64,000 nt of DNA from Eurosta solidaginis (Eukaryota; Arthropoda; Insecta; Diptera; Tephritidae), in NCBI RefSeq assembly GCF_040869045.1, contig NW_027137025.1:62001-126000 (forward strand), written 5' to 3'. Positions within the stretch are counted from its first letter, which is position 1. Each line of letters opens with the position of its first letter. The position numbers were made by a program, and so were the translations under genes. The notes beneath the pieces are model-generated. The model worked only from the letters and a program-made list of their open reading frames with translations, made no database searches and was not told the DNA's origin. This document shows, one piece after another, positions 13,349 to 28,000 of this stretch.

Positions 13349-15293
13349 GTTAAATTGATAAATAACGTGTACGAATTTGTTTAACGCATTTGTTTTGGTT
13401 ACTCGACGTCTCCGTTCTCGTGTAGCCTACATTTTGCGTTTTTTTTTTAATTTGCTTACCGGGCTAAAGGTTAGCATGTTTAAAATACGTAAGTCGTTTT
13501 GTGCATAAAATTTAAGTAGATAACTCATCAGTTGTTTGCATCAGAGCGACAATTTTTCAGATAGTTATTAAAACTGTTTAAAGGTTGTCAAACGTTGTTT
13601 CTCGTTGTATATCCTTTAATTCTAGAGTTAAATTGATAAATAACGTGTACGAATTTGTTTAACGCATTTGTTTTGGTTACTCGACGTCTCCGTTCTCGTG
13701 TAGCCTACATATTGCGTTTTTTTTTAATTTGCATACCGGGCTAAAGGTTAGCATGTTTAAAATACGTAAGTCGTTTTGTTCATCAAATTTAAGTAGATAA
13801 CTCATCAGTTGTTTGCATCAGAGCGATAATTTTTGAGATAGTTATTAAAACTGTTTAAAGGTTGTCAAACGTTGTTTCTCGTTGTATATCCTTTAATTCT
13901 AGAGTTAAATTGATAAATAACGTGTACGAATTTGTTTAACGCATTTGTTTTGGTTACTCGACGTCTCCGTTCTCGTGTAGCCTACATATTGCGTTTTTTT
14001 TTTTAATTTGCTTACCGGGCTAAAGGTTAGCATGTTTAAAATACGTAAGTCGTTTTGTTCAACAAATTTAAGTAGATAACTCATCAGTTGTTTGCATCAG
14101 AGCGATAATTTTTGAGATAGTTATTAAAACTGTTTAAAGGTTGTCAAACGTTGTTTCTCGTTGTATATCCTTTAATTCTAGAGTTAAATTGATAAATAAC
14201 GTGTACGAATTTGTTTAACGCATTTGTTTTGGTTACTCGACGTCTCCGTTCTCGTGTAGCCTACATATTGCGTTTTTTTTTAATTTGCATACCGGGCTAA
14301 AGGTTAGCATGTTTAAAATACGTAAGTCGTTTTGTTCATCAAATTTGAGTAGATAACTCATCAGTTGTTTGCATCAGAGCGATAATTTTTGAGATAGTTA
14401 TTAAAACTGTTTAAAGGTTGTCAAACGTTGTTTCTCGTTGTATATCCTTTAATTCTAGAGTTAAATTGATAAATAACGTGTACGAATTTGTTTAACGCAT
14501 TTGTTTTGGTTACTCGACGTCTCCGTTCTCGTGTAGCCTACATATTGCGTTTTTTTTTTTAATTTGCTTACCGGGCTAAAGGTTAGCATGTTTAAAATAC
14601 GTAAGTCGTTTTGTTCAACAAATTTAAGTAGATAACTCATCAGTTGTTTGCATCAGAGCGATAATTTTTGAGATAGTTATTAAAACTGTTTAAAGGTTGT
14701 CAAACGTTGTTTCTCGTTGTATATCCTTTAATTCTAGAGTTAAATTGATAAATAACGTGTACGAATTTGTTTAACGCATTTGTTTTGGTTACTCGACGTC
14801 TCCGTTCTCGTGTAGCCTACATATTGCGTTTTTTTTTAATTTGCATACCGGGCTAAAGGTTAGCATGTTTAAAATACGTAAGTCGTTTTGTTCATCAAAT
14901 TTAAGTAGATAACTCATCAGTTGTTTGCATCAGAGCGATAATTTTTGAGATAGTTATTAAAACTGTTTAAAGGTTGTCAAACGTTGTTTCTCGTTGTATA
15001 TCCTTTAATTCTAGAGTTAAATTGATAAATAACGTGTACGAATTTGTTTAACGCATTTGTTTTGGTTACTCGACGTCTCCGTTCTCGTGTAGCCTACATA
15101 TTGCGTTTTTTTTTTAATTTGCTTACCGGGCTAAAGGTTAGCATGTTTAAAATACGTAAGTCGTTTTGTTCAACAAATTTAAGTAGATAACTCATCAGTT
15201 GTTTGCATCAGAGCGATAATTTTTGAGATAGTTATTAAAACTGTTTAAAGGTTGTCAAACGTTGTTTCTCGTTGTATATCCTTTAATTCTAGA
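13349..15293 (+). repeat. Higher-order repeat B, 7-mer copy 2
   Basis: This starts with the same 'cattttgcg'/'gtgcataaaa' unit as 11682 but carries three 'gcatacc'/tcaacaaa dimers rather than two plus the 'gcatgctt' unit. Dimer spacing is about 556 bp (13733, 14288, 14845). The change in dimer number between adjacent copies is what unequal exchange within the array predicts. A third, more diverged copy begins at 15294. Confidence 0.8.
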
Positions 15294-18200
15294 ATTAAAT
15301 TGATAAATAACGTGTACGAATTTGTTTAACGCATTTGTTTTGGTTACTCGACGTCTCCGTTCTCGTGTAGCCTACATTTTGCGTTTTTTTTTTAATTTGC
15401 TTACCGGGCTAAAGGTTAGCATGTTTAAAATACGTAAGTCGTTTTGTGCATAAAATTTAAGTAGATAACTCATCAGTTGTTTGCATCAGAGCGACAATTT
15501 TTCAGATAGTTATTAAAACTGTTTAAAGGTTGTCAAACGTTGTTTCTCGTTGTATATCCTTTAATTCTAGAGTTAAATTGATAAATAACGTGTACGAATT
15601 TGTTTAACGCATTTGTTTTGGTTACTCGACGTCTCCGTTCTCGTGTAGCCTACATATTGCGTTTTTTTTTAATTTGCATACCGGGCTAAAGGTTAGCATG
15701 TTTAAAATACGTAAGTCGTTTTGTTCATCAAATTTAAGTAGATAACTCATCAGTTGTTTGCATCAGAGCGATAATTTTTGAGATAGTTATTAAAACTGTT
15801 TAAAGGTTGTCAAACGTTGTTTCTCGTTGTATATCCTTTAATTCTAGAGTTAAATTGATAAATAACGTGTACGAATTTGTTTAACGCATTTGTTTTGGTT
15901 ACTCGACGTCTCCGTTCTCGTGTAGCCTACATATTGCGTTTTTTTTTTAATTTGCTTACCGGGCTAAAGGTTAGCATGTTTAAAATACGTAAGTCGTTTT
16001 GTTCATCAAATTTAAGTAGATAACTCATCAGTTGTTTGCATCAGAGCGATAATTTTTGAGATAGTTATTAAAACTGTTTAAAGGTTGTCAAACGTTGTTT
16101 CTCGTTGTATATCCTTTAATTCTAGAGTTAAATTGATAAATAACGTGTACGAATTTGTTTAACGCATTTGTTTTGGTTACTCGACGTCTCCGTTCTCGTG
16201 TAGCCTACATATTGCGTTTTTTTTTTTAATTTGCTTACCGGGCTAAAGGTTAGCATGTTTAAAATACGTAAGTCGTTTTGTTCATCAAATTTAAGTAGAT
16301 AACTCATCAGTTGTTTGCATCAGAGCGATAATTTTTGAGATAGTTATTAAAACTGTTTAAAGGTTGTCAAACGTTGTTTCTCGTTGTATATCCTTTAATT
16401 CTAGGGTTAAATTGATAAATAACGTGTACGAATTTGTTTAACGCATTTGTTTTGGTTACTCGACGTCTCCGTTCTCGTGTAGCCTACATATTGCGTTTTT
16501 TTTTTAATTTGCTTACCGGGCTAAAGGTTAGCATGTTTAAAATACGTAAGTCGTTTTGTTCATCATATTTAAGTAGATAACTCATCAGTTGTTTGCATCA
16601 GAGCGATAATTTTTGAGATAGTTATTAAAACTGTTTAAAGGTTGTCAAACGTTGTTTCTCGTTGTATATCCTTTAATTCTAGAGTTAAATTGATAAATAA
16701 CGTGTACGAATTTGTTTAACGCATTTGTTTTGGTTACTCGACGTCTCCGTTCTCGTGTAGCCTACATATTGCGTTTTTTTTTTAATTTGCTTACCGGGCT
16801 AAAGGTTAGCATGTTTAAAATACGTAAGTCGTTTTGTTCAACAAATTTAAGTAGATAACTCATCAGTTGTTTGCATCAGAGCGATAATTTTTGAGATAGT
16901 TATTAAAACTGTTTAAAGGTTGTCAAACGTTGTTTCTCGTTGTATATCCTTTAATTCTAGAATTAAATTGATAAATAACGTGTACGAATTTGTTTAACGC
17001 ATTTGTTTTGGTTACTCGACGTCTCCGTTCTCGTGTAGCCTACATATTGCGTTTTTTTTTTTAATTTGCTTACCGGGCTAAAGGTTAGCATGTTTAAAAT
17101 GCGTAAGTCGTTTTGTTCAACAATTTTGAGTAGATAACTCATCAGTTGTTTGCATCAGAGCGATAATTTTTGAGATAGTTATTAAAACTGTTTAAAGGTT
17201 GTCAAACGTTGTTTCTCGTTGTATATCCTTTAATTCTAGAGTTAAATTGATAAATAACGTGTACGAATTTGTTTAACGCATTTGTTTTGGTTACTCGACG
17301 TCTCCGTTCTCGTGTAACCTACATATTGCGTTTTTTTTTTAATTTGCTTACCGGGCTAAAGGTTAGCATGTTTAAAATACGTAAGTCGTTTTGTTCATCA
17401 TATTTAAGTAGATAACTCATCAGTTGTTTGCATCAGAGCGATAATTTTTGAGATAGTTATTAAAACTGTTTAAAGGTTGTCAAACGTTGTTTCTCGTTGT
17501 ATATCCTTTAATTCTAGAGTTAAATTGATAAATAACGTGTACGAATTTGTTTAACGCATTTGTTTTGGTTACTCGACGTCTCCGTTCTCGTGTAGCCTAC
17601 ATATTGCGTTTTTTTTTTAATTTGCTTACCGGGCTAAAGGTTAGCATGTTTAAAATACGTAAGTCGTTTTGTTCATCAAATTTAAGTAGATAACTCATCA
17701 GTTGTTTGCATCAGAGCGACAATTTTTGAGATAGTTATTAAAACTGTTTAAAGGTTGTCAAACGTTGTTTCTCGTTGTATATCCTTTAATTCTAGAGTTA
17801 AATTGATAAATAACGTGTACGAATTTGTTTAACGCATTTGTTTTGGTTACTCGACGTCTCCGTTCTCGTGTAGCCTACATATTGCGTTTTTTTTTTAATT
17901 TGCTTACCGGGCTAAAGGTTAGCATGCTTAAAATACGTAAGTCGTTTTGTTCATCAAATTTAAGTAGATAACTCATCAGTTGTTTGCATCAGAGCGACAA
18001 TTTTTGAGATAGTTATTAAAACTGTTTATAGGTTGTCAAACGTTGTTTCTCGTTGTATATCCTTTAATTCTAGAGTTAAATTGATAAATAACGTGTACGA
18101 ATTTGTTTAACGCATTTGTTTTGGTTACTCGACGTCTCCGTTCTCGTGTAGCCTACATATTGCGTTTTTTTTTTTAATTTGCTTACCGGGCTAAAGGTTA

Positions 18201-18631
18201 GCATGTTTAAAATACGTAAGTCGTTTTGTGCATAAAATTTAAGTAGATAACTCATCAGTTGTTTGCATCAGAGCGACAATTTTTCAGATAGTTATTAAAA
18301 CTGTTTAAAGGTTGTCAAACGTTGTTTCTCGTTGTATATCCTTTAATTCTAGAGTTAAATTGATAAATAACGTGTACGAATTTGTTTAACGCATTTGTTT
18401 TGGTTACTCGACGTCTCCGTTCTCGTGTAGCCTACATATTGCGTTTTTTTTTTAATTTGCATACCGGGCTAAAGGTTAGCATGTTTAAAATACGTAAGTC
18501 GTTTTGTTCATCAAATTTAAGTAGATAACTCATCAGTTGTTTGCATCAGAGCGATAATTTTTGAGATAGTTATTAAAACTGTTTAAAGGTTGTCAAACGT
18601 TGTTTCTCGTTGTATATCCTTTAATTCTAGA

Positions 18632-20580
18632 GTTAAATTGATAAATAACGTGTACGAATTTGTTTAACGCATTTGTTTTGGTTACTCGACGTCTCCGTTC
18701 TCGTGTAGCCTACATATTGCGTTTTTTTTTTTAATTTGCTTACCGGGCTAAAGGTTAGCATGTTTAAAATACGTAAGTCGTTTTGTTCATCAAATTTAAG
18801 TAGATAACTCATCAGCTGTTTGCATCAGAGCGATAATTTTTGAGATAGTTATTAAAACTGTTTAAAGGTTGTCAAACGTTGTTTCTCGTTGTATATCCTT
18901 TAATTCTAGAGTTAAATTGATAAATAATATGTACGAATTTGTTTAACGCATTTGTTTTGGTTACTCGACGTCTCCGTTCTCGTGTAGCCTACATATTGCG
19001 TTTTTTTTTTAATTTGCTTACCGGGCTAAAGGTTAGCATGTTTAAAATACGTAAGTCGTTTTGTTCAACAAATTTAAGTAGATAACTCATCAGTTGTTTG
19101 CATCAGAGCGATAATTTTTGAGATAGTTATTAAAACTGTTTAAAGGTTGTCAAACGTTGTTTCTCGTTGTATATCCTTTAATTCTAGAATTAAATTGATA
19201 AATAACGTGTACGAATTTGTTTAACGCATTTGTTTTGGTTACTCGATGTCTCCGTTCTCGTGTAGCCTACATATTGCGTTTTTTTTTTAATTTGCTTACC
19301 GGGCTAAAGGTTAGCATGTTTAAAATACGTAAGTCGTTTTGTTCAACAACTTTGAGTAGATAACTCATCAGTTGTTTGCATCAGAGCGATAATTTTTGAG
19401 ATAGTTATTAAAACTGTTTAAAGGTTGTCAAACGTTGTTTCTCGTTGTATATCCTTTAATTCTAGAGTTAAATTGATAAATAACGTGTACGAATTTGTTT
19501 AACGCATTTGTTTTGGTTACTCGACGTCTCCGTTCTCGTGTAGCCTACATATTGCGTTTTTTTTTTTAATTTGCTTACCGGGCTAAAGGTTAGCATGTTT
19601 AAAATACGTAAGTCGTTTTGTTCATCAAATTTAAGTAGATAACTCATCAGTTGTTTGCATCAGAGCGATAATTTTTGAGATAGATATTAAAACTGTTTAA
19701 AGGTTGTCAAACGTTGTTTCTCGTTGCATATCCTTTAATTCTAGAGTTAAATTGATAAATAACGTGTACGAATTTGTTTAACGCATTTGTTTTGGTTACT
19801 CGACGTCTCCGTTCTCGTGTAGCATACATATTGCGTTTTTTTTTTTAATTTGCTTACCGGGCTAAAGGTTAGCATGTTTAAAATACGTAAGTCGTTTTGT
19901 TCATCAAATTTAAGTAGATAACTCATCAGTTGTTTGCATCAGAGCGACAATTTTTGAGATAGTTATTAAAACTGTTTAAAGGTTGTCAAACGTTGTTTCT
20001 CGTTGTATATCCTTTAATTCTAGAGTTAAATTGATAAATAACGTGTACGAATTTGTTTAACGCATTTGTTTTGGTTACTCGACGTCTCCGTTCTCGTGTA
20101 GCCTACATATTGCGTTTTTTTTTTAATTTGCTTACCGGGCTAAAGGTTAGCATGTTTAAAATACGTAAGTCGTTTTGTTCATCATATTTAAGTAGATAAC
20201 TCATCAGTTGTTTGCATCAGAGCGATAATTTTTGAGATAGTTATTAAAACTGTTTAAAGGTTGTCAAACGTTGTTTCTCGTTGTATATCCTTTAATTCTA
20301 GAGTTAAATTGATAAATAACGTGTACGAATTTGTCTAACGCATTTGTTTTGGTTACTCGACGTCTCCGTTCTCGTGTAGCCTACATATTGCGTTTTTTTT
20401 TTAATTTGCTTACCGGGCTAAAGGTTAGCATGTTTAAAATACGTAAGTCGTTTTGTTCAACAACTTTGAGTAGATAACTCATCAGTTGTTTGCATCAGAG
20501 CGATAATTTTTGAGATAGTTATTAAAACTGTTTAAAGGTTGTCAAACGTTGTTTCTCGTTGTATATCCTTTAATTCTAGA
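18632..20580 (+). repeat. Higher-order repeat C, copy 1
   Basis: This seven-monomer run is marked in order by 'tcagctgttt', 'aataatatg', 'gatgtctcc' with 'caactttgag', 'gatagatatt' with 'gttgcatatc', 'gtagcataca', 'tcatcata' and 'tttgtctaacg'. The same series occurs from 22805, 4172-4173 bp (15 monomers) downstream. The copies stay aligned up to the 'tttgtctaacg' unit. After it the second copy has one extra monomer. Confidence 0.82.
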
Positions 20581-22804
20581 GTTAAATTGATAAATAACGT
20601 GTACGAATTTGTTTAACGCATTTGTTTTGGTTACTCGACGTCTCCGTTCTCGTGTAGCCTACATATTGCGTTTTTTTTTTAATTTGCTTACCGGGCTAAA
20701 GTTTAGCATGTTTAAAATACGTAAGTCGTTTTGTTCATCAAATTTAAGTAGATAACTCATCAGTTGTTTGCATCAGAGCGACAATTTTTGAGATAGTTAT
20801 TAAAACTGTTTAAAGGTTGTCAAACGTTGTTTCTCGTTGTATATCCTTTAATTCTAGAGTTAAATTGATAAATAACGTGTACGAATTTGTTTAACGCATT
20901 TGTTTTGGTTACTCGACGTCTCCGTTCTCGTGTAGCCTACATATTGCGTTTTTTTTTTAATTTGCTTACCGGGCTAAAGGTTAGCATGTTTAAAATACGT
21001 AAGTCGTTTTGTTCATCATATTTAAGTAGATAACTCATCAGTTGTTTGCATCAGAGCGATAATTTTTGAGATAGTTATTAAAACTGTTTAAAGGTTGTCA
21101 AACGTTGTTTCTCGTTGTATATCCTTTAATTCTAGAGTTAAATTGATAAATAACGTGTACGAATTTGTTTAACGCATTTGTTTTGGTTACTCGACGTCTC
21201 CGTTCTCGTGTAGCCTACATATTGCGTTTTTTTTTTAATTTGCTTACCGGGCTAAAGGTTAGCATGTTTAAAATACGTTAGTCGTTTTGTTCATCAAATT
21301 TAAGTAGATAACTCATCAGTTGTTTGCATCAGAGCGACAATTTTTGAGATAGTTATTAAAACTGTTTAAAGGTTGTCAAACGTTGTTTCTCGTTGTATAT
21401 CCTTTAATTCTAGAGTTAAATTGATAAATAACGTGTACGAATATGTTTAACGCATTTGTTTTGGTCACTCGACGTCTCCGTTCTCGTGTAGCCTACATAT
21501 TGCGTTTTTTTTTTAATTTGCTTACCGGGCTAAAGGTTAGCATGTTTAAAATACGTAAGTCGTTTTGTTCATCCAATTTAAGTAGATAACTCATCAGTTG
21601 TTTGCATCAGAGCGATAATTTTTGAGATAGTTATTAAAACTGTTTAAAGGTTGTCAAACGTTGTTTCTCGTTGTATATCCTTTAATTCTAGAGTTAAATT
21701 GATAAATAACGTGTACGAATTTGTTTAACGCATTTGTTTTGGTTACTCGACGTCTCCGTTCTCGTGTAGCCTACATATTGCGTTTTTTTTTTAATTTGCT
21801 TACCGGGCTAAAGGTTAGCATGTTTAAAATAGGTAAGTCGTTTTGTTCATCAAATTTAAGTAGATAACTCATCAGTTGTTTGCATCAGAGCGACAATTTT
21901 TGAGATAGTTATTAAAATTGTTTAAAGGTTGTCAAACGTTGTTTCTCGTTGTATATCCTTTAATTCTAGAGTTAAATTGATAAATAACGTGTACGAATAT
22001 GTTTAACGCATTTGTTTTGGTCACTCGACGTCTCCGTTCTCGTGTAGCCTACATATTGCGTTTTTTTTTTAATTTGCTTACCGGGCTAAAGGTTAGCATG
22101 TTTAAAATACGTAAGTCGTTTTGTTCATCCAATTTAAGTAGATAACTCATCAGTTGTTTGCATCAGAGCGATAATTTTTGAGATAGTTATTAAAACTGTT
22201 TAAAGGTTGTCAAACGTTGTTTCTCGTTGTATATCCTTTAATTCTAGAGTTAAATTGATAAATAACGTGTACGAATTTGTTTAACGCATTTGTTTTGGTT
22301 ACTCGACGTCTCCGTTCTCGTGTAGCCTACATATTGCGTTTTTTTTTTAATTTGCTTACCGGGCTAAAGGTTAGCATGTTTAAAATACGTAAGTCGTTTT
22401 GTTCATCCAATTTAAGTAGATAACTCATCAGTTGTTTGCATCAGAGCGATAATTTTTGAGATAGTTATTAAAACTGTTTAAAGGTTGTCAAACGTTGTTT
22501 CTCGTTGTATATCCTTTAATTCTAGAGTTAAATTGATAAATAACGTGTACGAATTTGTTTAACGCATTTGTTTTGGTTACTCGACGTCTCCGTTCTCGTG
22601 TAGCCTACATATTGCGTTTTTTTTTTAATTTGCTTACCGGGCTAAAGTTTAGCATGCTTAAAATACGTAAGTCGTTTTGTTCATCAAATTTAAGTAGATA
22701 ACTCATCAGTTGTTTGCATCAGAGCGATAATTTTTGAGATAGTTATTAAAACTGTTTAAAGGTTGTCAAACGTTGTTTCTCGTTGTATATCCTTTAATTC
22801 TAGA
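20581..22804 (+). repeat. Higher-order repeat D, 8-mer copy 1
   Basis: The eight monomers have a fixed variant order: 'aagtttagcatg', 'tcatcata', 'acgttagtcg', 'aatatgttt' with 'ggtcactcg' and 'tcatccaa', 'aaaataggtaag' with 'ttaaaattg', a second 'aatatgttt'/'tcatccaa' unit, a 'tcatccaa' unit, and 'aagtttagcatgctt'. The block recurs at 25032..27257 and 30041..32273. Confidence 0.85.
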
Positions 22805-25031
22805 GTTAAATTGATAAATAACGTGTACGAATTTGTTTAACGCATTTGTTTTGGTTACTCGACGTCTCCGTTCTCGTGTAGCCTACATATTGCGTTTTTT
22901 TTTTAATTTGCTTACCGGGCTAAAGGTTAGCATGTTTAAAATACGTAAGTCGTTTTGTTCATCAAATTTAAGTAGATAACTCATCAGCTGTTTGCATCAG
23001 AGCGATAATTTTTGAGATAGTTATTAAAACTGTTTAAAGGTTGTCAAACGTTGTTTCTCGTTGTATATCCTTTAATTCTAGAGTTAAATTGATAAATAAT
23101 ATGTACGAATTTGTTTAACGCATTTGTTTTGGTTACTCGACGTCTCCGTTCTCGTGTAGCCTACATATTGCGTTTTTTTTTTAATTTGCTTACCGGGCTA
23201 AAGGTTAGCATGTTTAAAATACGTAAGTCGTTTTGTTCAACAAATTTAAGTAGATAACTCATCAGTTGTTTGCATCAGAGCGATAATTTTTGAGATAGTT
23301 ATTAAAACTGTTTAAAGGTTGTCAAACGTTGTTTCTCGTTGTATATCCTTTAATTCTAGAATTAAATTGATAAATAACGTGTACGAATTTGTTTAACGCA
23401 TTTGTTTTGGTTACTCGATGTCTCCGTTCTCGTGTAGCCTACATATTGCGTTTTTTTTTTAATTTGCTTACCGGGCTAAAGGTTAGCATGTTTAAAATAC
23501 GTAAGTCGTTTTGTTCAACAACTTTGAGTAGATAACTCATCAGTTGTTTGCATCAGAGCGATAATTTTTGAGATAGTTATTAAAACTGTTTAAAGGTTGT
23601 CAAACGTTGTTTCTCGTTGTATATCCTTTAATTCTAGAGTTAAATTGATAAATAACGTGTACGAATTTGTTTAACGCATTTGTTTTGGTTACTCGACGTC
23701 TCCGTTCTCGTGTAGCCTACATATTGCGTTTTTTTTTTTAATTTGCTTACCGGGCTAAAGGTTAGCATGTTTAAAATACGTAAGTCGTTTTGTTCATCAA
23801 ATTTAAGTAGATAACTCATCAGTTGTTTGCATCAGAGCGATAATTTTTGAGATAGATATTAAAACTGTTTAAAGGTTGTCAAACGTTGTTTCTCGTTGCA
23901 TATCCTTTAATTCTAGAGTTAAATTGATAACTAACGTGTACGAATTTGTTTAACGCATTTGTTTTGGTTACTCGACGTCTCCGTTCTCGTGTAGCATACA
24001 TATTGCGTTTTTTTTTTTAATTTGCTTACCGGGCTAAAGGTTAGCATGTTTAAAATACGTAAGTCGTTTTGTTCATCAAATTTAAGTAGATAACTCATCA
24101 GTTGTTTGCATCAGAGCGACAATTTTTGAGATAGTTATTAAAACTGTTTAAAGGTTGTCAAACGTTGTTTCTCGTTGTATATCCTTTAATTCTAGAGTTA
24201 AATTGATAAATAACGTGTACGAATTTGTTTAACGCATTTGTTTTGGTTACTCGACGTCTCCGTTCTCGTGTAGCCTACATATTGCGTTTTTTTTTTAATT
24301 TGCTTACCGGGCTAAAGGTTAGCATGTTTAAAATACGTAAGTCGTTTTGTTCATCATATTTAAGTAGATAACTCATCAGTTGTTTGCATCAGAGCGATAA
24401 TTTTTGAGATAGTTATTAAAACTGTTTAAAGGTTGTCAAACGTTGTTTCTCGTTGTATATCCTTTAATTCTAGAGTTAAATTGATAAATAACGTGTACGA
24501 ATTTGTCTAACGCATTTGTTTTGGTTACTCGACGTCTCCGTTCTCGTGTAGCCTACATATTGCGTTTTTTTTTTAATTTGCTTACCGGGCTAAAGGTTAG
24601 CATGTTTAAAATACGTAAGTCGTTTTGTTCAACAAATTTAAGTAGATAACTCATCAGTTGTTTGCATCAGAGCGATAATTTTTGAGATAGTTATTAAAAC
24701 TGTTTAAAGGTTGTCAAACGTTGTTTCTCGTTGTATATCCTTTAATTCTAGAATTAAATTGATAAATAACGTGTACGAATTTGTTTAACGCATTTGTTTT
24801 GGTTACTCGACGTCTCCGTTCTCGTGTAGCCTACATATTGCGTTTTTTTTTTTAATTTGCTTACCGGGCTAAAGGTTAGCATGTTTAAAATGCGTAAGTC
24901 GTTTTGTTCAACAACTTTGAGTAGATAACTCATCAGTTGTTTGCATCAGAGCGATAATTTTTGAGATAGTTATTAAAACTGTTTAAAGGTTGTCAAACGT
25001 TGTTTCTCGTTGTATATCCTTTAATTCTAGA
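22805..25031 (+). repeat. Higher-order repeat C, copy 2
   Basis: This repeats the variant series of 18632..20580. After the 'tttgtctaacg' unit it carries an additional tcaacaaa/'agaatt' monomer and an 'aaaatgcgtaag'/'caactttgag' unit before block D. The offset to the first copy therefore changes from about 4172 to about 4450 bp. Confidence 0.8.
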
Positions 25032-28000
25032 GTTAAATTGATAAATAACGTGTACGAATTTGTTTAACGCATTTGTTTTGGTTACTCGACGTCTCCGTTC
25101 TCGTGTAGCCTACATATTGCGTTTTTTTTTTAATTTGCTTACCGGGCTAAAGTTTAGCATGTTTAAAATACGTAAGTCGTTTTGTTCATCAAATTTAAGT
25201 AGATAACTCATCAGTTGTTTGCATCAGAGCGACAATTTTTGAGATAGTTATTAAAACTGTTTAAAGGTTGTCAAACGTTGTTTCTCGTTGTATATCCTTT
25301 AATTCTAGAGTTAAATTGATAAATAACGTGTACGAATTTGTTTAACGCATTTGTTTTGGTTACTCGACGTCTCCGTTCTCGTGTAGCCTACATATTGCGT
25401 TTTTTTTTTAATTTGCTTACCGGGCTAAAGGTTAGCATGTTTAAAATACGTAAGTCGTTTTGTTCATCATATTTAAGTAGATAACTCATCAGTTGTTTGC
25501 ATCAGAGCGATAATTTTTGAGATAGTTATTAAAACTGTTTAAAGGTTGTCAAACGTTGTTTCTCGTTGTATATCCTTTAATTCTAGAGTTAAATTGATAA
25601 ATAACGTGTACGAATTTGTTTAACGCATTTGTTTTGGTTACTCGACGTCTCCGTTCTCGTGTAGCCTACATATTGCGTTTTTTTTTTAATTTGCTTACCG
25701 GGCTAAAGGTTAGCATGTTTAAAATACGTTAGTCGTTTTGTTCATCAAATTTAAGTAGATAACTCATCAGTTGTTTGCATCAGAGCGACAATTTTTGAGA
25801 TAGTTATTAAAACTGTTTAAAGGTTGTCAAACGTTGTTTCTCGTTGTATATCCTTTAATTCTAGAGTTAAATTGATAAATAACGTGTACGAATATGTTTA
25901 ACGCATTTGTTTTGGTCACTCGACGTCTCCGTTCTCGTGTAGCCTACATATTGCGTTTTTTTTTTTAATTTGCTTACCGGGCTAAAGGTTAGCATGTTTA
26001 AAATACGTAAGTCGTTTTGTTCATCCAATTTAAGTAGATAACTCATCAGTTGTTTGCATCAGAGCGATAATTTTTGAGATAGTTATTAAAACTGTTTAAA
26101 GGTTGTCAAACGTTGTTTCTCGTTGTATATCCTTTAATTCTAGAGTTAAATTGATAAATAACGTGTACGAATTTGTTTAACGCATTTGTTTTGGTTACTC
26201 GACGTCTCCGTTCTCGTGTAGCCTACATATTGCGTTTTTTTTTTAATTTGCTTACCGGGCTAAAGGTTAGCATGTTTAAAATAGGTAAGTCGTTTTGTTC
26301 ATCAAATTTAAGTAGATAACTCATCAGTTGTTTGCATCAGAGCGACAATTTTTGAGATAGTTATTAAAATTGTTTAAAGGTTGTCAAACGTTGTTTCTCG
26401 TTGTATATCCTTTAATTCTAGAGTTAAATTGATAAATAACGTGTACGAATATGTTTAACGCATTTGTTTTGGTCACTCGACGTCTCCGTTCTCGTGTAGC
26501 CTACATATTGCGTTTTTTTTTTAATTTGCTTACCGGGCTAAAGGTTAGCATGTTTAAAATACGTAAGTCGTTTTGTTCATCCAATTTAAGTAGATAACTC
26601 ATCAGTTGTTTGCATCAGAGCGATAATTTTTGAGATAGTTATTAAAACTGTTTAAAGGTTGTCAAACGTTGTTTCTCGTTGTATATCCTTTAATTCTAGA
26701 GTTAAATTGATAAATAACGTGTACGAATTTGTTTAACGCATTTGTTTTGGTTACTCGACGTCTCCGTTCTCGTGTAGCCTACATATTGCGTTTTTTTTTT
26801 AATTTGCTTACCGGGCTAAAGGTTAGCATGTTTAAAATACGTAAGTCGTTTTGTTCATCCAATTTAAGTAGATAACTCATCAGTTGTTTGCATCAGAGCG
26901 ATAATTTTTGAGATAGTTATTAAAACTGTTTAAAGGTTGTCAAACGTTGTTTCTCGTTGTATATCCTTTAATTCTAGAGTTAAATTGATAAATAACGTGT
27001 ACGAATTTGTTTAACGCATTTGTTTTGGTTACTCGACGTCTCCGTTCTCGTGTAGCCTACATATTGCGTTTTTTTTTTTAATTTGCTTACCGGGCTAAAG
27101 TTTAGCATGCTTAAAATACGTAAGTCGTTTTGTTCATCAAATTTAAGTAGATAACTCATCAGTTGTTTGCATCAGAGCGATAATTTTTGAGATAGTTATT
27201 AAAACTGTTTAAAGGTTGTCAAACGTTGTTTCTCGTTGTATATCCTTTAATTCTAGAGTTAAATTGATAAATAACGTGTACGAATTTGTTTAACGCATTT
27301 GTTTTGGTTACTCGACGTCTCCGTTCTCGTGTAGCCTACATATTGCGTTTTTTTTTTAATTTGCTTACCGGGCTATAGGTTAGCATGCTTAAAATACGTA
27401 AGTCGTTTTGTTCATCATATTTAAGTAGATAACTCATCAGTTGTTTGCATCAGAGCGATAATTTTTGAGATAGTTATTAAACTGTTTAAAGGTTGTCAAA
27501 CGTTGTTTCTCGTTGTATATCCTTTAATTCTAGAGTTAAATTGATAAATAACGTGTACGAATTTGTTTAACGCATTTGTTTTGGTTACTCGACGTCTCTG
27601 TTCTCGTGTAGCCTACATATTGCGTTTTTTTTTTAATTTGCTTTCCGGGCTAAAGGTTAGCATGTTTAAAATACGTAAGTCGTTTTGTTCAACAAATTTA
27701 AGTAGATAACTCATCAGTTGTTTGCATCAGAGCGACAATTTTTGAGATAGTTATTAAAACTGTTTAAAGGTTGTCAAACGTTGTTTCTCGTTGTATATCC
27801 TTTAATTCTAGAGTTAAATTTATAAATAACGTGTACGAATTTGTTTAACGTATTTATTTTGGTTACTCGACGTCTCCGTTCTCGTGTAGCCTACATATTG
27901 CGTTTTTTTTTAAAATTTGCTTACCGGGCTAAAGGTTAGCATGTTTAAAATACGTAAGTCGTTTTGTTCATCAAATTTAAGTAGATAACTCATCAGTTGT

